A stretch of DNA of 64,000 nucleotides from Isoetes taiwanensis (Eukaryota; Streptophyta; Lycopodiopsida; Isoetales; Isoetaceae): positions 515,898 through 579,897 of the forward strand of contig JAJEKV010000135.1 of assembly GCA_021234155.1 (NCBI GenBank), in the 5' to 3' direction. Under the pieces are notes generated by a model that saw only the letters and a list, made by a program, of their open reading frames with translations, was not told where the DNA came from and did no database searches. Of this stretch, positions 11,405 through 24,484 are shown one piece after another; the stretch's first letter is position 1, and each line of letters begins with the position of its first letter. Made by a program: the position numbers and the translations under genes.

Positions 11405-11853
11405 TGCTGCTACGTAATCTAAACGAGGAGCTCTTGGACTAGCTTGGTCGTCAGATCCGTCTATCCTATGGTCCAGATTGTATGTCCAGGCCCCTGGGCG
11501 CCTTTCGTTTCGCTTTAAACTTTATGGTCATTTATGATTGGAGGCGGCTATGATTTTGATATATAAAATACGAGTTCGCCTAAGGTTTAATGGAACGTTG
11601 AACCTTTATATGGCTTTGCTTAAGATTTTAGAATATGAAGTACGAGGGCTCGAACCTCTACCAAAATAACTCAATGCCCTAATAAAACTGCTTTGAATAA
11701 TATAACTAGTGAGCTAACGTGATTATTTTTTATCTTAAATCTATGTTTTTTTTAATAACAACCCATTCAATTGTTATGGTCTAGGGTTTTAGGAATTGTC
11801 ATTTTCACATCCATATCAACTTGCCCTGGAACCCCCTGTTATTGTGCTACATA
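11405..11853 (-). repeat. interspersed repeat module, copy C (inverted)
   Basis: Inverted relative to copies A and B and apparently the most complete copy. Read on the minus strand it starts TATGTAGCACAATAACAGG, GATATGGATGTG. It contains TTAGCTCACTAGTT (11705-11718), close to a tRNA A box, and, about 50 bases later, GGTTCGAGCC (11647-11656), close to a B box. It ends in a GCGCC-containing region. The two boxes at tRNA-like spacing suggest a SINE or SINE-derived module, but the boxes lie inside the repeat rather than at its 5' end, so a compound element is possible. Confidence 0.7.
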
Positions 11854-12270
11854 TTCGTGCATGGCATCCTTCAATGTTCTTCTACAGGTCATCTCAAGTT
11901 GGATGTGAGGCAGGAGTTAGCATAGTTCTTTTCATTCTTCTAGACTTTGAGTTATATCTTCCTTGTGATTTCGATGGTGACTTCGATTCGCCTGGTTACC
12001 GCCTTTGTGCTATCCACTCTTGTTCCCACATAGCCGTCCAGACCATAACCGTTTCCACCATTTATCAACATGGACCACTTCGAGCACTTTCAAACATTTG
12101 TAATCTTCCTGGAGGCAGCTCACATCTTCATTTTGGTTGCTCACAAGTTTTGCCAAAAAAAGGTTATTTCTTTTGAATTCCATAGCATTATATTAGATTT
12201 GTCCCTACTGTATGCAACTATCTATAGTGACGACGCAGTTCTTTCTCTCTCAATTTATACCAACAACAAC

Positions 12271-12274
<4 letters not shown>

Positions 12275-12300
<26 letters not shown>
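12275..12300. repeat. (CT)n microsatellite
   Basis: Simple CT run preceded by CAACAACAACAA. It may be the tail of an older element. Confidence 0.95.
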
Positions 12301-12304
<4 letters not shown>

Positions 12305-12332
12305 CTCTCCGTGGTGGCGTGACGCTAAAATA

Positions 12333-12355
12333 CTATCTATCTATCTATCTATCTA

Positions 12356-12422
<67 letters not shown>
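12333..12422. repeat. (CTAT)n followed by (CT)n microsatellite
   Basis: Seven CTAT units pass directly into about 31 CT units. The run immediately precedes the second LINE. Length in such runs is unreliable in any assembly. Confidence 0.95.
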
Positions 12423-12426
<4 letters not shown>

Positions 12427-15400
12427 TAGAAATGGTCCAAAGGGAAGAGGCTTTGTGAGCAGGAATGAAAGGTGATAAACCACCTAAATGTGGTGGTGAA
12501 ATTCTCAAACCGTGCTAGCAGAAAGTTAGGGTGCTCCGTAAAAGATGGAATTGAAAGGTAAAATGTCCGATCAATGAGGGATTTGACAAAGGAACAATAT
12601 GAAAGTCATAAAGTGGAAATTCAAAAATTCAAGGCAGCAAAGCAAAGCAACAAGAAGGTGTTTTGGAGGAATGGGAAGGTGCGTGTCTTGAATAGGGAAT
12701 AGAGGCCATCGATTATGGCGTGAATATAAATCACCAACATTGGAAAAATATACCATGGAGGATGTGTTGGTATCAAAGGACTTGGTATTCTTTCTAGAAA
12801 CATGGGAACATGAAGAATTTGGCCTACCGATATACCCCGGATTTAATATTCTCAGATTCAAGATGGAATAGGAAAGGGTGGAGAAGAAGAGGTTTTGAGG
12901 GATTGCCTGCTTACATAAGACAGAGAAGTCACATTTAGTGAAACTAGTGAAGGACTCTAAACAACATATCCGGTAGAATTCTTGGGCAAAGAACGAGAGT
13001 TTTCATTGCAGTTGTTATTTTCCTCCATTAAAGCAAAAAACATACCAGATGTATAACTTGGATATGGATGATCCTTTCCCGTTGCTTGAGCAAGATATTG
13101 CAGGTTCATGGAATTAGGGGAAGTGGTGCTTATGGGGACTTTAATGGGAGAACAAATTGGGAAACAAAGGCAATATCAAGTGAGCATGGAGACCCAATTT
13201 GATGGAAATAGCTTAGACATACAGAATTACGTGATATTGGTGGACCGCGACTTCACTAGATGTGGATCAATGGCAAACACCGATGGGCACCGCTTTGTTG
13301 AATATGTGTAGTGGCTTGAATTTGCTTTTTATACAATGGCACCGTGAACTTCCCAGAGAGCTCTAAATGCACATGTGGGGAAAAGCATAGTAGACTATTT
13401 CATTGCAGCAAAGACATTTTAGGGGCCAAGTAGTATCATTGCAAGTATTGGATGCGAAAGTGAATCTGATCATGTAATTGCCATTGCCTCAATCCTAGCA
13501 AATTAACCGGCCTTCCTAAACACTCAAAGAGGTTAGAGAGATGGATAGAATATTTGTGACTAGGGCGAAAGAGGAAGCATACTTTGACATGTTTGAAAAG
13601 AGATATGAACAAATAGAGGGGCCTAAGGGGTAGATAAGATAAGTGACACCTCGACTTTTTGATTACTACCGTAGCACATGAATGTTTTAGCTCAAAGCGC
13701 CGCGAAAGGGCTACCTTGCAATGGCTGGTTTGATAATGAATGTAAGGAAAAAGGAGGCAATATAAGAGTGCAATCAAGCGCAGCCAGACACAATTGATCA
13801 AAGAGTTTAAAACTCTTACGAAAAGCGGCATTTTGCGGTGCAAACAAGAGGAGATGGTGAAGGATCCGCTGGTAGACCCCTTCAAGTTTTGGAAGAAGAT
13901 CAAACAAAGCAGCATGAAGATATACCCCCAATCGAGGATCTCGGCGAAGCATGGTGAGGAAACTATACCATGTGGAAGGCTTGAGGGAGACAAATCGTAA
14001 AAGAGAATGCACATTGACTATCTCGAGTGAAGATGTACAAGATGGGAGTCGGCAAATAGAAAGGCAAAACACTCCACCGGTTAGTGGCCGAGCTTTAAAG
14101 TGGGCGTGGACCTAAGATGGTAGAGGTGCTTACACAGATGTTTAATGCAAAGATTGCGGGATGGATTCCCCGCAGCTGGCAGGCCAATAATCGAAAGTGG
14201 TCCCCATATATAAGGTCGGGATCGGGGATCCCGGCAACTATAGAATGATTATGGTTAGTAACCTATTTGCAAAATTGTATGCCACAATCATAGAGCCGCA
14301 GTTAGCAAATGCTGGACAGAGAAGCATGATGTTAGGGCCAAAGGGCAAGCGGGATTTAGACCTCGAAATCCACAATTGATCATCTTGTCACTTTTCGTTA
14401 TGATAGATGCCGCTAAGGGGACACGTGAAACCACTTTTTGTCGCGTTTGTAGATTGCACCAAGGCCTTTGATACGGGTCCGGGGATACCTTTGGGACAAC
14501 CGAAAGGGTAGACATACCGTAAGAATATAGAGATGCTGTAAGACTACTCAGATGATAAAGTGTTGGTTACACTCTAGATCCTTTAGTGAGGAGTGCAATG
14601 AGGTAGTGATCAGCAATATTGGGCTCAAGTGGCTGCCCCATGTCCCCGACTTTTTGGGATATTTATTGATGAATTGGAGGAGGGATACATAATATGGGGG
14701 GAGATGGGACCTCGCTATCGAGCATCTTATTCTCTCACCTTGTATGCGATGATATTGTGCTGGATTGCTAGAAGCAAGGAGGGGATGCAAAACACTTGGA
14801 TGTCTTAGCTGCTTTTTTGTGATGCCAAGGGGTCAAGGTAAACCTTACCAAAACTAAGGTGGTGATCTTTGGGACCACTCGAGAAGAACTATGCTTTCTT
14901 CAAAAGGTGACCCCTCGCCGAGATTTCTACATCTTACAAATACTTGGGGATTGTAGTAGATAAAAATTTCGTGTGGAATCAAACAAGAGAGCAGAGGGTA
15001 AATGGTGGGTTTAAAGCTTTGGCGATGCAAAGGAAATGTGCCATGGCTGGTGTGTGGAGTTTCGTGCTAAAAAGAATGCTATTTAAGACGCGGGTGCAAA
15101 GTTGTGCTTTATGGTCAGAAGTATGGGGGCCGGCTTTCGCTGGAATTGTGGCAAAAGATCGAAAAGGTACAAAAGAAATTCCTTCATGAACTAGGAGTTA
15201 AAATGCAAACCCCGTGATGAGATGATGTTACCGAATCGCGTATGTTGCCCCTAGAATGTGAGGCTATATGCCGCTTTCTCACCCGCCGTGGCAGGTAGGC
15301 AGTTTGAAGAAGATGCTTATCCCCGGGCGCTCTAAAGGAGTCATTTGACAAGGGGCTGTATGGGATGGGATGGTTTGGTTAAGGAGATGGGGGCTAAGCA

Positions 15401-16024
15401 TTGAAAACCCGGAGCATAAAAAGGGCGTGGATCCGAGAGTGGGTGATGGAGACAGCTATGTTAAGGGTCCGGGTCTAGGCCAGGTACAAAGATGTCACAC
15501 TATAGGGCAATGAGATGAATCCTTCTTTGCGTGAAATGGAGTATTTGGACACTAATATCTCGACTAAGAAGAGGCATGTCATATGCGTAAATGAGGTTGA
15601 GCGCACAACATCCGGATGTGGAGGTAGGAAGATGGATGAAAATAGCACATGAACTTAGGATATGCCGAGCTTGTGGATCAAATGAAGTTGAGGATGAGAT
15701 GCATGTAATTCTCTGATGTCCAGTACCAAGCCCTCTGGGACAGTTTGATATTAGAGTCTCCTCGATTTGGTAACCTTTTTCCAGCTCCCAAAGAACCCGT
15801 GATTGCAAGTTTTCTAATAGATGTACTACAATTACGAGAGTCGATTGGTAAATATATCTAGAGGTATAATTGATGAGGGAGAGGAGAGGAGCTTGATGAT
15901 GAGCCTCTTTTTCCAGGACTCATCACATGAAAATGTTTTTAACTTTGAACATGTTTTTCTAGACGCCCTCATAGACCTGGATGGTCTCAAAAAGACTAAT
16001 AATACACTACACTTCACTTCACTC

Positions 16025-16091
<67 letters not shown>
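12423..16091 (+). mobile_element. degenerate LINE with endonuclease and RT domains
   Basis: Longer LINE copy in plus orientation, with many frameshifts. The AP-type endonuclease is recognisable: FFLETWEHEE near 12782-12815 (catalytic Glu region), then YGDFNGRTN at 13131-13157, VDYFIA near 13390-13410, and SDH at 13465-13473. RT blocks follow: PIYKVGIGDPGNYRMIMVSN at 14200-14262, motif A FVDCTKAFDT at 14445-14475, and motif C, a YADDIVL with one base missing, at about 14742-14762. Downstream RT-linked sequence continues to about 15190, and a degenerate Cys/His segment lies near 15660-15720. The element ends in a CT microsatellite. It resembles the LINE at 484-3057 in its RT signatures and microsatellite tail but keeps its endonuclease. 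The 5' end is set at the end of the preceding CT run and is an estimate. Confidence 0.85.
16027..16091 (+). repeat. (CT)n tail of LINE
   Basis: About 32 CT units directly after ACTTCACTTCACTCTCA, at the 3' end of the second LINE. Confidence 0.95.
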
Positions 16092-17756
<1,665 letters not shown>

Positions 17757-17864
17757 ATTTTTGGGTTGCCCCTAAGGGGGCAAACCCTTGTTTATGTGGG
17801 TTTATGGCATATTTCAAGTATATGCCAGTATATACATGGGATATGCATTGACTGCTAAAAACCC
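17757..17864 (+). repeat. dispersed 108-bp repeat, copy 2
   Basis: Second copy of the repeat at 3482. It keeps GGGTTGCCCC, CAAACCCTTG, TTTATGTGGG and ACTGCTAAAAACCC; its middle reads TTCAAGTATATGCC then AGTATATACA. As in copy 3, a phrase CGGTCAT follows within about 30 bases of the end, hinting that the similarity extends further downstream. Confidence 0.75.
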
Positions 17865-19120
17865 ACTGTTGGCGGTAAATGCTCGGTCATTTATGTTGCG
17901 GGGAGCCCCTCCGAAACCGTTAACTTGTAGCTCCGCAACACTCAAAATGCCTAACATCCGCAGAAGATTGCTTGTCGCACTAAGTATAGGTCCTAAGATC
18001 CGTGTATGGCAAAGATTTCCGCTTTATTTTCCTTTTTTTTCCTTCGTTTTTCTATTCCTCTCGCGAAGAAGATCTTGGGTAATCCTCCGCTCTTTTTGAC
18101 TATGTTCCAAAAAGCTTACTCAACTCTTCGAATTTGGGCGGATCTGCAAGCAAGCACTATCAATTTGGCAGCATATAAATCCCTTTGTTCAATGGAGTGG
18201 AAGGATCGATCCTCAATCTTCAATCTCCTCCATCAATTTCCATTTACAATCTACGCCATGAAGGTGAGAAAAGATCCTCCTAAGTGCTTACATTCGGACT
18301 GCGATCCATCATTTGCCACCATGTTTGTGAAGTGCTCAAGTAAGACCTAAAACTCTTCAAATCCTTTGTATTCAAAGTTATATTTCCATCTAAACTCCAA
18401 ACATGAATGCTTGTGTTTTCGAGGTCCCTCGTGATCACCGCAAAGACATATCCCTTCCAAACTCGTTCCGCCATAGCTAATGTACTAAATCAAGTGTGTA
18501 AAAGAAACCTATTTTTTGTTTCTACTTTAAATTTGACACAAAGCGGTAAGGAAAAATTGGTTGCTTTTGATATCAAGCGGCGATCCATATGTTGATGTCC
18601 TAAATGAGTAGGTCTTGCGGAATATGGTGGCCATCTCCTCGCATTAAAGGGGGCATATGATAATGATTACGAGGATTACTATGGTAATAGGGACGCAAAT
18701 CCACCTAATTTTCCAGCAATGAAACCTTTGTAGAACAGAGCAACTGCAACAACATGAAGCACCTATACTAGAGCATGAGCAAGAACACTCCAAAGACGGA
18801 CTCAGAATGCCTCTTTACTGAGCCACACTTGCAACTTATTCCAGCCCCAAAACTATTTCGCCATTGCATGTAATTCCACTGCTCCTTATTCACACCAAAA
18901 ATTCTCTTTAGCTGGAGCTGATTAATGAGTTCTCAATTCTGAGAGTTGCAACTCCAATATGCTAAAGAAATTACACCATTTGTTGCTGCCATCTGGCCCA
19001 ATAGGGAGGTAGAAAGAACACAGGATATTGCATTAATATGTAATCATATGAATTTTATTTTTGGGCCAGTTTATTGGATATAGGTATGCATGTAGCAATC
19101 TAATTTGTACTTCTTTTCAG
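17865..19120. other. no gene closed; region before ARG1-like exons
   Basis: Several open frames (103, 114 and 62 codons) cross this stretch, but none has a family motif. Upstream exons of the ARG1-like gene (J domain, SSXT-like middle) were looked for and not found. Confidence 0.4.
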
Positions 19121-19614
19121 GAGGATAGCTGTAAGATTGGAAAAGTCACCTCTGCAGGGATGTATTTTCTTCATTTTCAAGTGTATCGGTTGGATCCTCG
19201 CAGTGAATGCAAAGAAGTCGCTAATCTTTGGTATTTTTAATTTTGTGTTTAGTTGCATGTGTGAGATGGATATCAATTGCTTTATTTCAGCTTGCTATGG
19301 CTAAAGATCCGGATGCGGCATTCTTCAAAAACCGGATGGCCTCGCAACCATGTGAAATGACAGAATTGAATGCTGGAACACATATATTTGCAGTACATGG
19401 TAAGATACAATGTTCCTCACCTGGAATAGCCGCAGATCTTAGTGGTTCAATTACTTTTATACATGTGATAATGTTTTCAAGGGTGCAACATACACCATCG
19501 AGGCAAAGCAGTGCGTAATCCTTCGAAGAGAACGTTGAAAAGCTTAAGGAGATTGAAGCACATATTTTAACAAAACGAAATGAGCTTAAGCAGTTTGAAA
19601 CAGAGTATCGTGAG
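19121..19614 (+). pseudogene. ARG1: ARG1-like (DnaJ15) chaperone gene fragment, 3 exons
   Basis: Three consecutive segments match the C-terminal half of plant ARG1/DnaJ15, a J-domain protein in gravitropic signalling. Exon A (19121-19211, after a TTTTCAG acceptor) reads GKVTSAGMYFLHFQVYRLDP, then after a one-base loss AVNA. Exon B (19291-19399, TTTCAG acceptor and GTAAGA donor) reads LAMAKDPDAAFFK...QPCEMTELNAGTHIFAVHG. Exon C (about 19465-19614) reads DNVFKGATYTIEA and, after an extra base, SFEENVEKLKEIEAHILTKRNELKQ. Exon A has no GT donor after AVNA (AAGAAGT where GTAAGAAGT would be expected) and exon C has no AG acceptor (CATGTGATAAT). No J domain, N-terminal exons or coiled-coil C terminus were found nearby. 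Two lost splice sites plus frameshifts point to a real gene fragment rather than an active gene. Confidence 0.8.
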
Positions 19615-21479
19615 GTATAATTATCATGATAGTTGTGTGCTTATTGATTGTTTTATGAAGGGCATGCAATTTTTCAGTTTTCCTAGCTAGCATTATGAAT
19701 CCCACGTTAACTGATCCTATGCAAATAAGAAAGACTAGATTCTGTATATGCAACTGCATAATTGACTGAAGTTTTTGCCCTATTAAAAGCGTTTTCTGGC
19801 ATCTAGCAGCTTTGATGTTATCATCTGCATCCTTCCTTTGGCAGTTTGCTAGTTTTTACTGAAGCCATCCTCCACAGTCTTTATCCTTTGCAAGCATATG
19901 GTATTACTTATAGCAACATGGATTAGGGTTGCTTGTGGTAGACTCTAGAATTGAGACCTATATAATAAGGATGATGATTGCTATGGCTAGTGTACTTTGT
20001 GTATCTGAAGTCCATTGTCATTCAATGGTAGCAAAATAATCTAAAACTCGTCACCTTGCTAGTTATAAGAAAGATGTGCAAGCTTCAATTTTGGTGGGAA
20101 CCTGTTTGTATTGGAAACATGTCTTCGTGTGTTGTTGCATGCTCATATGTGCTCACATCTGCTAATGGGTCTAATTTGCTTTTGGTCAATCTTAATGTGC
20201 CTTCTGATAGAACCTTATGCCTTAGAAATACCTTAGTCTGTTGCAAAAAACTGCTATTGTCATTGTTTTTTATGGGAACTTTTCTTCATTGAAATTCAAA
20301 GTGTTGATAAAATGATATGTAATAAATATGGCATTTGTGGTCTGTTCTTCTATGTTTGGCCTTCTATCTGGAACCATTAGATCTGCTCAAAATGAGCAAT
20401 GCTGTATATTGTTTGAATTTCCTAAAGTTGGTACCATTTGGCAACTCGTGGTATTGTCCAGTGCATACATTGATCTGAATAATATATTTTATGTTGTGAG
20501 ACCTTCTAGGGTCCTAAATTTGAGGGCACAGTTTGTTTGCATCTCTAACTACGTTCATGTTTGGTGTGCATCCCCAACTAGGTTCATGTTTGGTGTCTAT
20601 CATGAAGCATTTCAAGACTTGGTTTCTAAGAATTTAGCCATGCATTGGAGGCATTCCAAACTTTCATCCAAAGTCTATTCACAAGTGAGCTCTTGTTGTG
20701 TCTTATTGCATCTCTGTATTTTAGAGAGTTCACTTGATGTGTCATGCTAAATAGAGCAATATATCTTGGTAAAGGACAGACAAGAGAGAGATGTTGATAT
20801 TTAAATAATGATTCGTGGATGTATTTGTGGTCTTGTGTATTGATATTGTAATCCTATCTAGTGTACAATTTGAGAATTTAAGTATGAGGGCAATCAAGTT
20901 GATGGTTTGTTTTGTGCCATGGATTCTATTGGTTACGACTTGGCCCATGGACATTTGTAGAACTTCTAATATCCTGATATTCTATCTATTTAACTCATGA
21001 ACAAGATCACATGTTGAAGTTTTTAAATATGTTAGCCAAAAAAAAAAAAAAATTAGCCAATATTTTAACCTTCATGGCTATGATGTTGCGAGAGTCCTAT
21101 AAATGAAGGTCTTTAGACCATTCGCATTTTTAATGGTTTACAAAATAAAGCACCAAAATTTGAACCTATTTTTGCTTTACAATAATGCATCTTGATACCA
21201 ACAATGTTGTATGATGTTGAATGTTGCCTTTGGCATATGTTAGACATCGATTTGGCGTTCTGCAACCTTTTTGGGACATAAAAGATAGGGATATACATCT
21301 ATTCATGGACATTCGCATCATCCCAGAATTGAAACATGCAGGTGGGCTTGTGAGCCACATGAAAATAGGTTATGTCAATCTTGTGAAATGATGACAATGA
21401 AAGATTGACATCATACTCTTCAAATGTGTCTAGCCTTCGCAATTATTAGAGAAAGTCCTTCAGTCCAACACACAGCAAT
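19615..21479. other. no gene seen
   Basis: AT-rich sequence after the ARG1-like exons. Frames of 140 codons (20328-20750) and 78 codons (20056-20292) have no recognisable motif. The 20328 frame contains an internal near-duplication with GTTCATGTTTGGTGTG at about 20554 and 20582. A run of 14 A lies at 21039-21052. Confidence 0.4.
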
Positions 21480-22110
21480 GCAGACTACTTATCCCACATC
21501 CTCCCTTGACATGCCCAACCTCAAGTGCATTCTCCAGTGTCGAGTCGCAGGTGCCTCTATCCAGTCAAAGCCACTCTCCTTCGATCTATCTTCCTTGAAT
21601 ATTGCAAAGGGGAGGGGCTCAGACTGGGTGGAAGCTTCTATGACAAACAACAGGGGAATGCATTCGAATTCCATCTCTACAGAGGGCTAGGGGCTTTCTC
21701 GACTTCGTGGAGTCGAGAAGGCCCCTCGAAGTCTTACACGCTTAATGCATCACTTATCTCACATCCTCCCTCGACCTGCCCAAGCTCAAGTGCTACCCAA
21801 TAAGAGCTACTCTCCTTGAACCATCTTCCCTAATATTGCAAAGAGGAAGGACTCCGGACTAGGTGGGGGTCTCACGACTAACGATGTGGGAATGCATTCG
21901 AATTCCATCTCTACAGAGGGCTAGGGTATAGCGGCCCAAGCCCAGGTGCATTCTCTAGTCTCGAGTCGCAGGTGCCTCTATCCAAATGAAGCGATTCTCC
22001 TTCGACTATCTTCTTCAATTTAGAAGGAGGGGCTCGACCGGGTGGAGGCCTTTGGCGACTAACCACTTTCGAAAATGCATTCTAACTCTCTCGATACCTA
22101 TGCCAAACTA
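21480..22110. repeat. local tandem repeat, three diverged units
   Basis: Three units share CGAGTCGCAGGTGCCTCTATCC (units 1 and 3), the phrase for CTCCTTCGA...ATCTTC, GGAGGGGCTC, and GGAATGCATTCGAATTCCATC (units 1 and 2, followed by TCTACAGAGGGCTAGGG). Units start near 21508, 21785 and 21950. TTATCYCACATCCTCCC occurs before units 1 and 2. A perfect hairpin CTCGACT-TCGTGG-AGTCGAG sits at about 21698-21717. The composition resembles LTR sequence, but no protein domain is attached; the family is not recognised. Confidence 0.7.
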
Positions 22111-22245
22111 CCAAAACATGCGATGTTCGCTAGTCACTCTGATTGCTTGCTCCTTGCTCAAAGATCTCAACCCGTAGAGTTTCTACAATAAATATGCTCA
22201 GTAAGGAAACAACCAATCGAGCGAGCTTTCGAGCAGTTCCACATT

Positions 22246-22461
22246 CTAAACAAGTCTAACATGTCTAACCGGATCTGGGAAACAAGCATCCAAATAAAAT
22301 AGTGCTAAGCACTCACTCTCTTCTCGCAAATATTCTTTGGGCCATTGTATCACAGGTCCCCCAACCTCTCGGAGGGTCTTTGCTTCTTCTGTCGGCGGCA
22401 TCAACAAGGCATCTCCATCAAAAACCTGTGTTAAAGCGATCCTTGTGTATCCCTTCTCCAT
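22246..22461 (-). pseudogene. possible transposase-associated fragment (CACTA-like?)
   Basis: A 71-codon minus-strand frame contains GGPVIQWPKEYL. It resembles the xVxWPxxLV segment common in plant CACTA/Ulp1-associated proteins, preceded by an acidic-basic stretch. That single motif is weak evidence. It could equally be part of an LTR element linked to the tandem units just upstream. Confidence 0.25.
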
Positions 22462-22750
22462 AGCGCTGCAGTGAACAATGCATGTACCCTCTAGCTCATC
22501 TCTGCTACTACTCCGGCTCCATGGACATCGATCAAATCATCTAGTTTCAACAAAATACTCAGTTAGACGGAGCTACAGATTAAACCAAAGTTAGGAGCTT
22601 ACCGCGTCGTGGTGTCATGACGAAAAGTCGTTCGAAATTTCTCTGTGCCTCAGGCTGCTAAGACCCGATTCACTTCTCTGCGCCCGATACACTCCTTTGT
22701 GCCCGATACACTTAGTGTCTCGAAATGTAGAAGTTCGAATTAGTGTTTGG

Positions 22751-22791
22751 GCGGGCTAAATGGCCGTGTTGTACCCTTAGCCCGCTTTTTT
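22751..22791 (+). other. perfect 9-bp hairpin followed by six T
   Basis: GCGGGCTAA (22751-22759) pairs perfectly with TTAGCCCGC (22777-22785) across a 17-base loop, followed by TTTTTT. In a nuclear plant context this could end a pol III transcript or be part of a repeat. No transcript is identified upstream. Confidence 0.5.
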
Positions 22792-23079
22792 AACTTGAAT
22801 GAGTGTATGTCCTTAATTTCAAATTTAACAACACGCCTAACATGTTTTTACGCAGCAGTCCCAAAAATCACAAAGTCCCTAAGAGACTCGATTGGAAGGG
22901 AATTGAGCGTGAAGAGGCAAAAAACGAATATCTAGACATGGCGACTCCACCAAAGAAGCGGGATGTCGGATCGGACCCGGGGTCTAGTAGCACGAAGAGA
23001 TGAAAGATCATGCCGTCCAATAAGCACTCAATTTTGATTCAATTCATCTACCTGTTCTGATGATATTTTTTGCCTTAAA

Positions 23080-23457
23080 GATTTTACTGGCGAGTCCCTC
23101 ATCATCACTGATAGAACTCCATTCTTCGTACTTGAAGGATTGGAGACACAGCTGCTGGAAACCCCTGCAGATTGCTGGTGGTATGTGGAAGAAACATCTT
23201 GTGGGAAAGAAAAAGATTTGTTTTTCTGGCACGAGGACAAAAGAAGTTCTAGTGACAAGTATAAGAAGATTGGTGTGGTCCTTTCTGTTGCTGCCCCGGA
23301 TCCACGAAATGTCACTTTGTATGCGGAAGATGTGTTGAAGGGAAAATTTTATCACACAAGGAAATTGTCACTTTCAAATTATTCTTCTACATCAATGCGC
23401 AAGGCCAAGGGGACTGACAAGAGGCCGACGCCTGTAAATTGCCAGAACTTGGACTAG
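23080..23457 (+). CDS. unidentified protein-coding segment
   Basis: An open stretch runs from about 23080 to the TAG at 23457 (105 codons from the ATG at 23140). Its content is balanced and protein-like (LETPADCWWYVEETSCGK, then EKDLFFWHEDKRSSSDKYKK, VVLSVAAPDPRNVTLYAEDV) and unlike the low-complexity frames nearby. An upstream piece in another frame (about 22860-23003) reads WKGIEREEAKNEYLDMATPP and ends in a stop; downstream, about 23610-23829, a further piece reads ERSPEKSASGKTQSTPEDSE and then a lysine-rich stretch. These may be parts of one broken gene. I do not recognise the family and see no membrane segment or signal peptide. Confidence 0.4.
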   Translation, partial: DFTGESLIITDRTPFFVLEGLETQLLETPADCWWYVEETSCGKEKDLFFWHEDKRSSSDKYKKIGVVLSVAAPDPRNVTLYAEDVLKGKFYHTRKLSLSNYSSTSMRKAKGTDKRPTPVNCQNLD

Positions 23458-24484
23458 AAGGACCTAGAAGGACTTAGAAGGGATGGAGGAGACTGGGACG
23501 CTCACTTCAAGGGAGCTCGGAATGGAAATTTCTAGGGTGAGGGAGAAGCTCTTTAACACAGGGATCTTTACATCCAACGTACTAAGAGTTTAAAGCACTC
23601 AACAGTTACGAAGCATGTTGTTGAGAGGGAGAGAAGTCCAGAGAAGAGTGCAAGTGGCAAAACTCAAAGCACTCCAGAGGATTCCGAAGCGAAAGAGGAC
23701 GAAATGGCAGGCTCCCAGTTCTTGGACCCAGACGACCAAATAAAGAAGTCGCAGAAAGGGGCCAAAAGATGGAGCGCGTCGCTGAGTTTTATCCACTGGG
23801 GATTTGGCCACAAGATCCAAGACGCTTGAACTAGTATAGTCTCTGGATCAAGGGTCAAATGAAATGAGTATTAGATGGAACGAGTATTACCCTCGTTCAA
23901 ATCGCGTAAGTGGAAGCGGCACTGGGAAAATGCAAAATATATGTGGGAAAATATACGTGATGCAAAACCGTGATGCTCCTATTGCTGCAGGTGGGTTGTT
24001 CACACAATCGGAGCTGTGTATCACTATAAAGGGCCATAACTCTAAAGGTTTAGCACCACTCTTCTTAGGTTAAAAGCTTTGCTATTCAATACCATTAGTA
24101 TTGTTTTCCATCTTGTAGCAAATTCGTGGAATTTGCTGCTAAATGAGCAATGCCCGAGTGGTATTGAAGCTGGCTCTTTGCTTTCAAACGGTGGCGGCCT
24201 TCAAGGAACATGGTACATCTTACTGCTTGGAGGAACAAGGTCCATAGCTGCTTGATCTCTTTTTGTTCTCATGGTACCTCGTCACGATTCCACAAAATAA
24301 CTTTATCCACGTCTGATTAGAAGCCGGCCCACGTACCTTGTTTTTGCAAACGAGGATATTTATGTATTGTGAGAATGTGAGCAGCTCAGACTACGGAGCT
24401 TCTAGCTTCGCGTATTCAATGGTAAGTAAGATCTTTGCTGGGAATTACAAAAAGTTTCGGGTCATCTAGAGATCCACGGGAAAA
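23458..24484. other. no gene closed; upstream of PPR gene
   Basis: Contains the lysine- and serine-rich piece noted with the 23080 segment and then AT-rich sequence up to the PPR start. No TATA box or other promoter element is convincing. Confidence 0.4.

Noticed and set aside
12070-12429. 119-codon frame ending in Leu-Ser repeats
   Set aside because: Product of CT and CTAT microsatellites.
13436-14072. Minus-strand frames of 192 and 126 codons
   Set aside because: They lie antisense to the second LINE, whose plus-strand endonuclease and RT text is clear; no minus-strand motif.
22860-23829. ARG1 C-terminal tail
   Set aside because: The Lys/Ser-rich KKSQKGAKRW piece superficially resembles the ARG1 tail, but the residues after it and the intervening text do not match, and it lies 4 kb beyond the last ARG1 exon.
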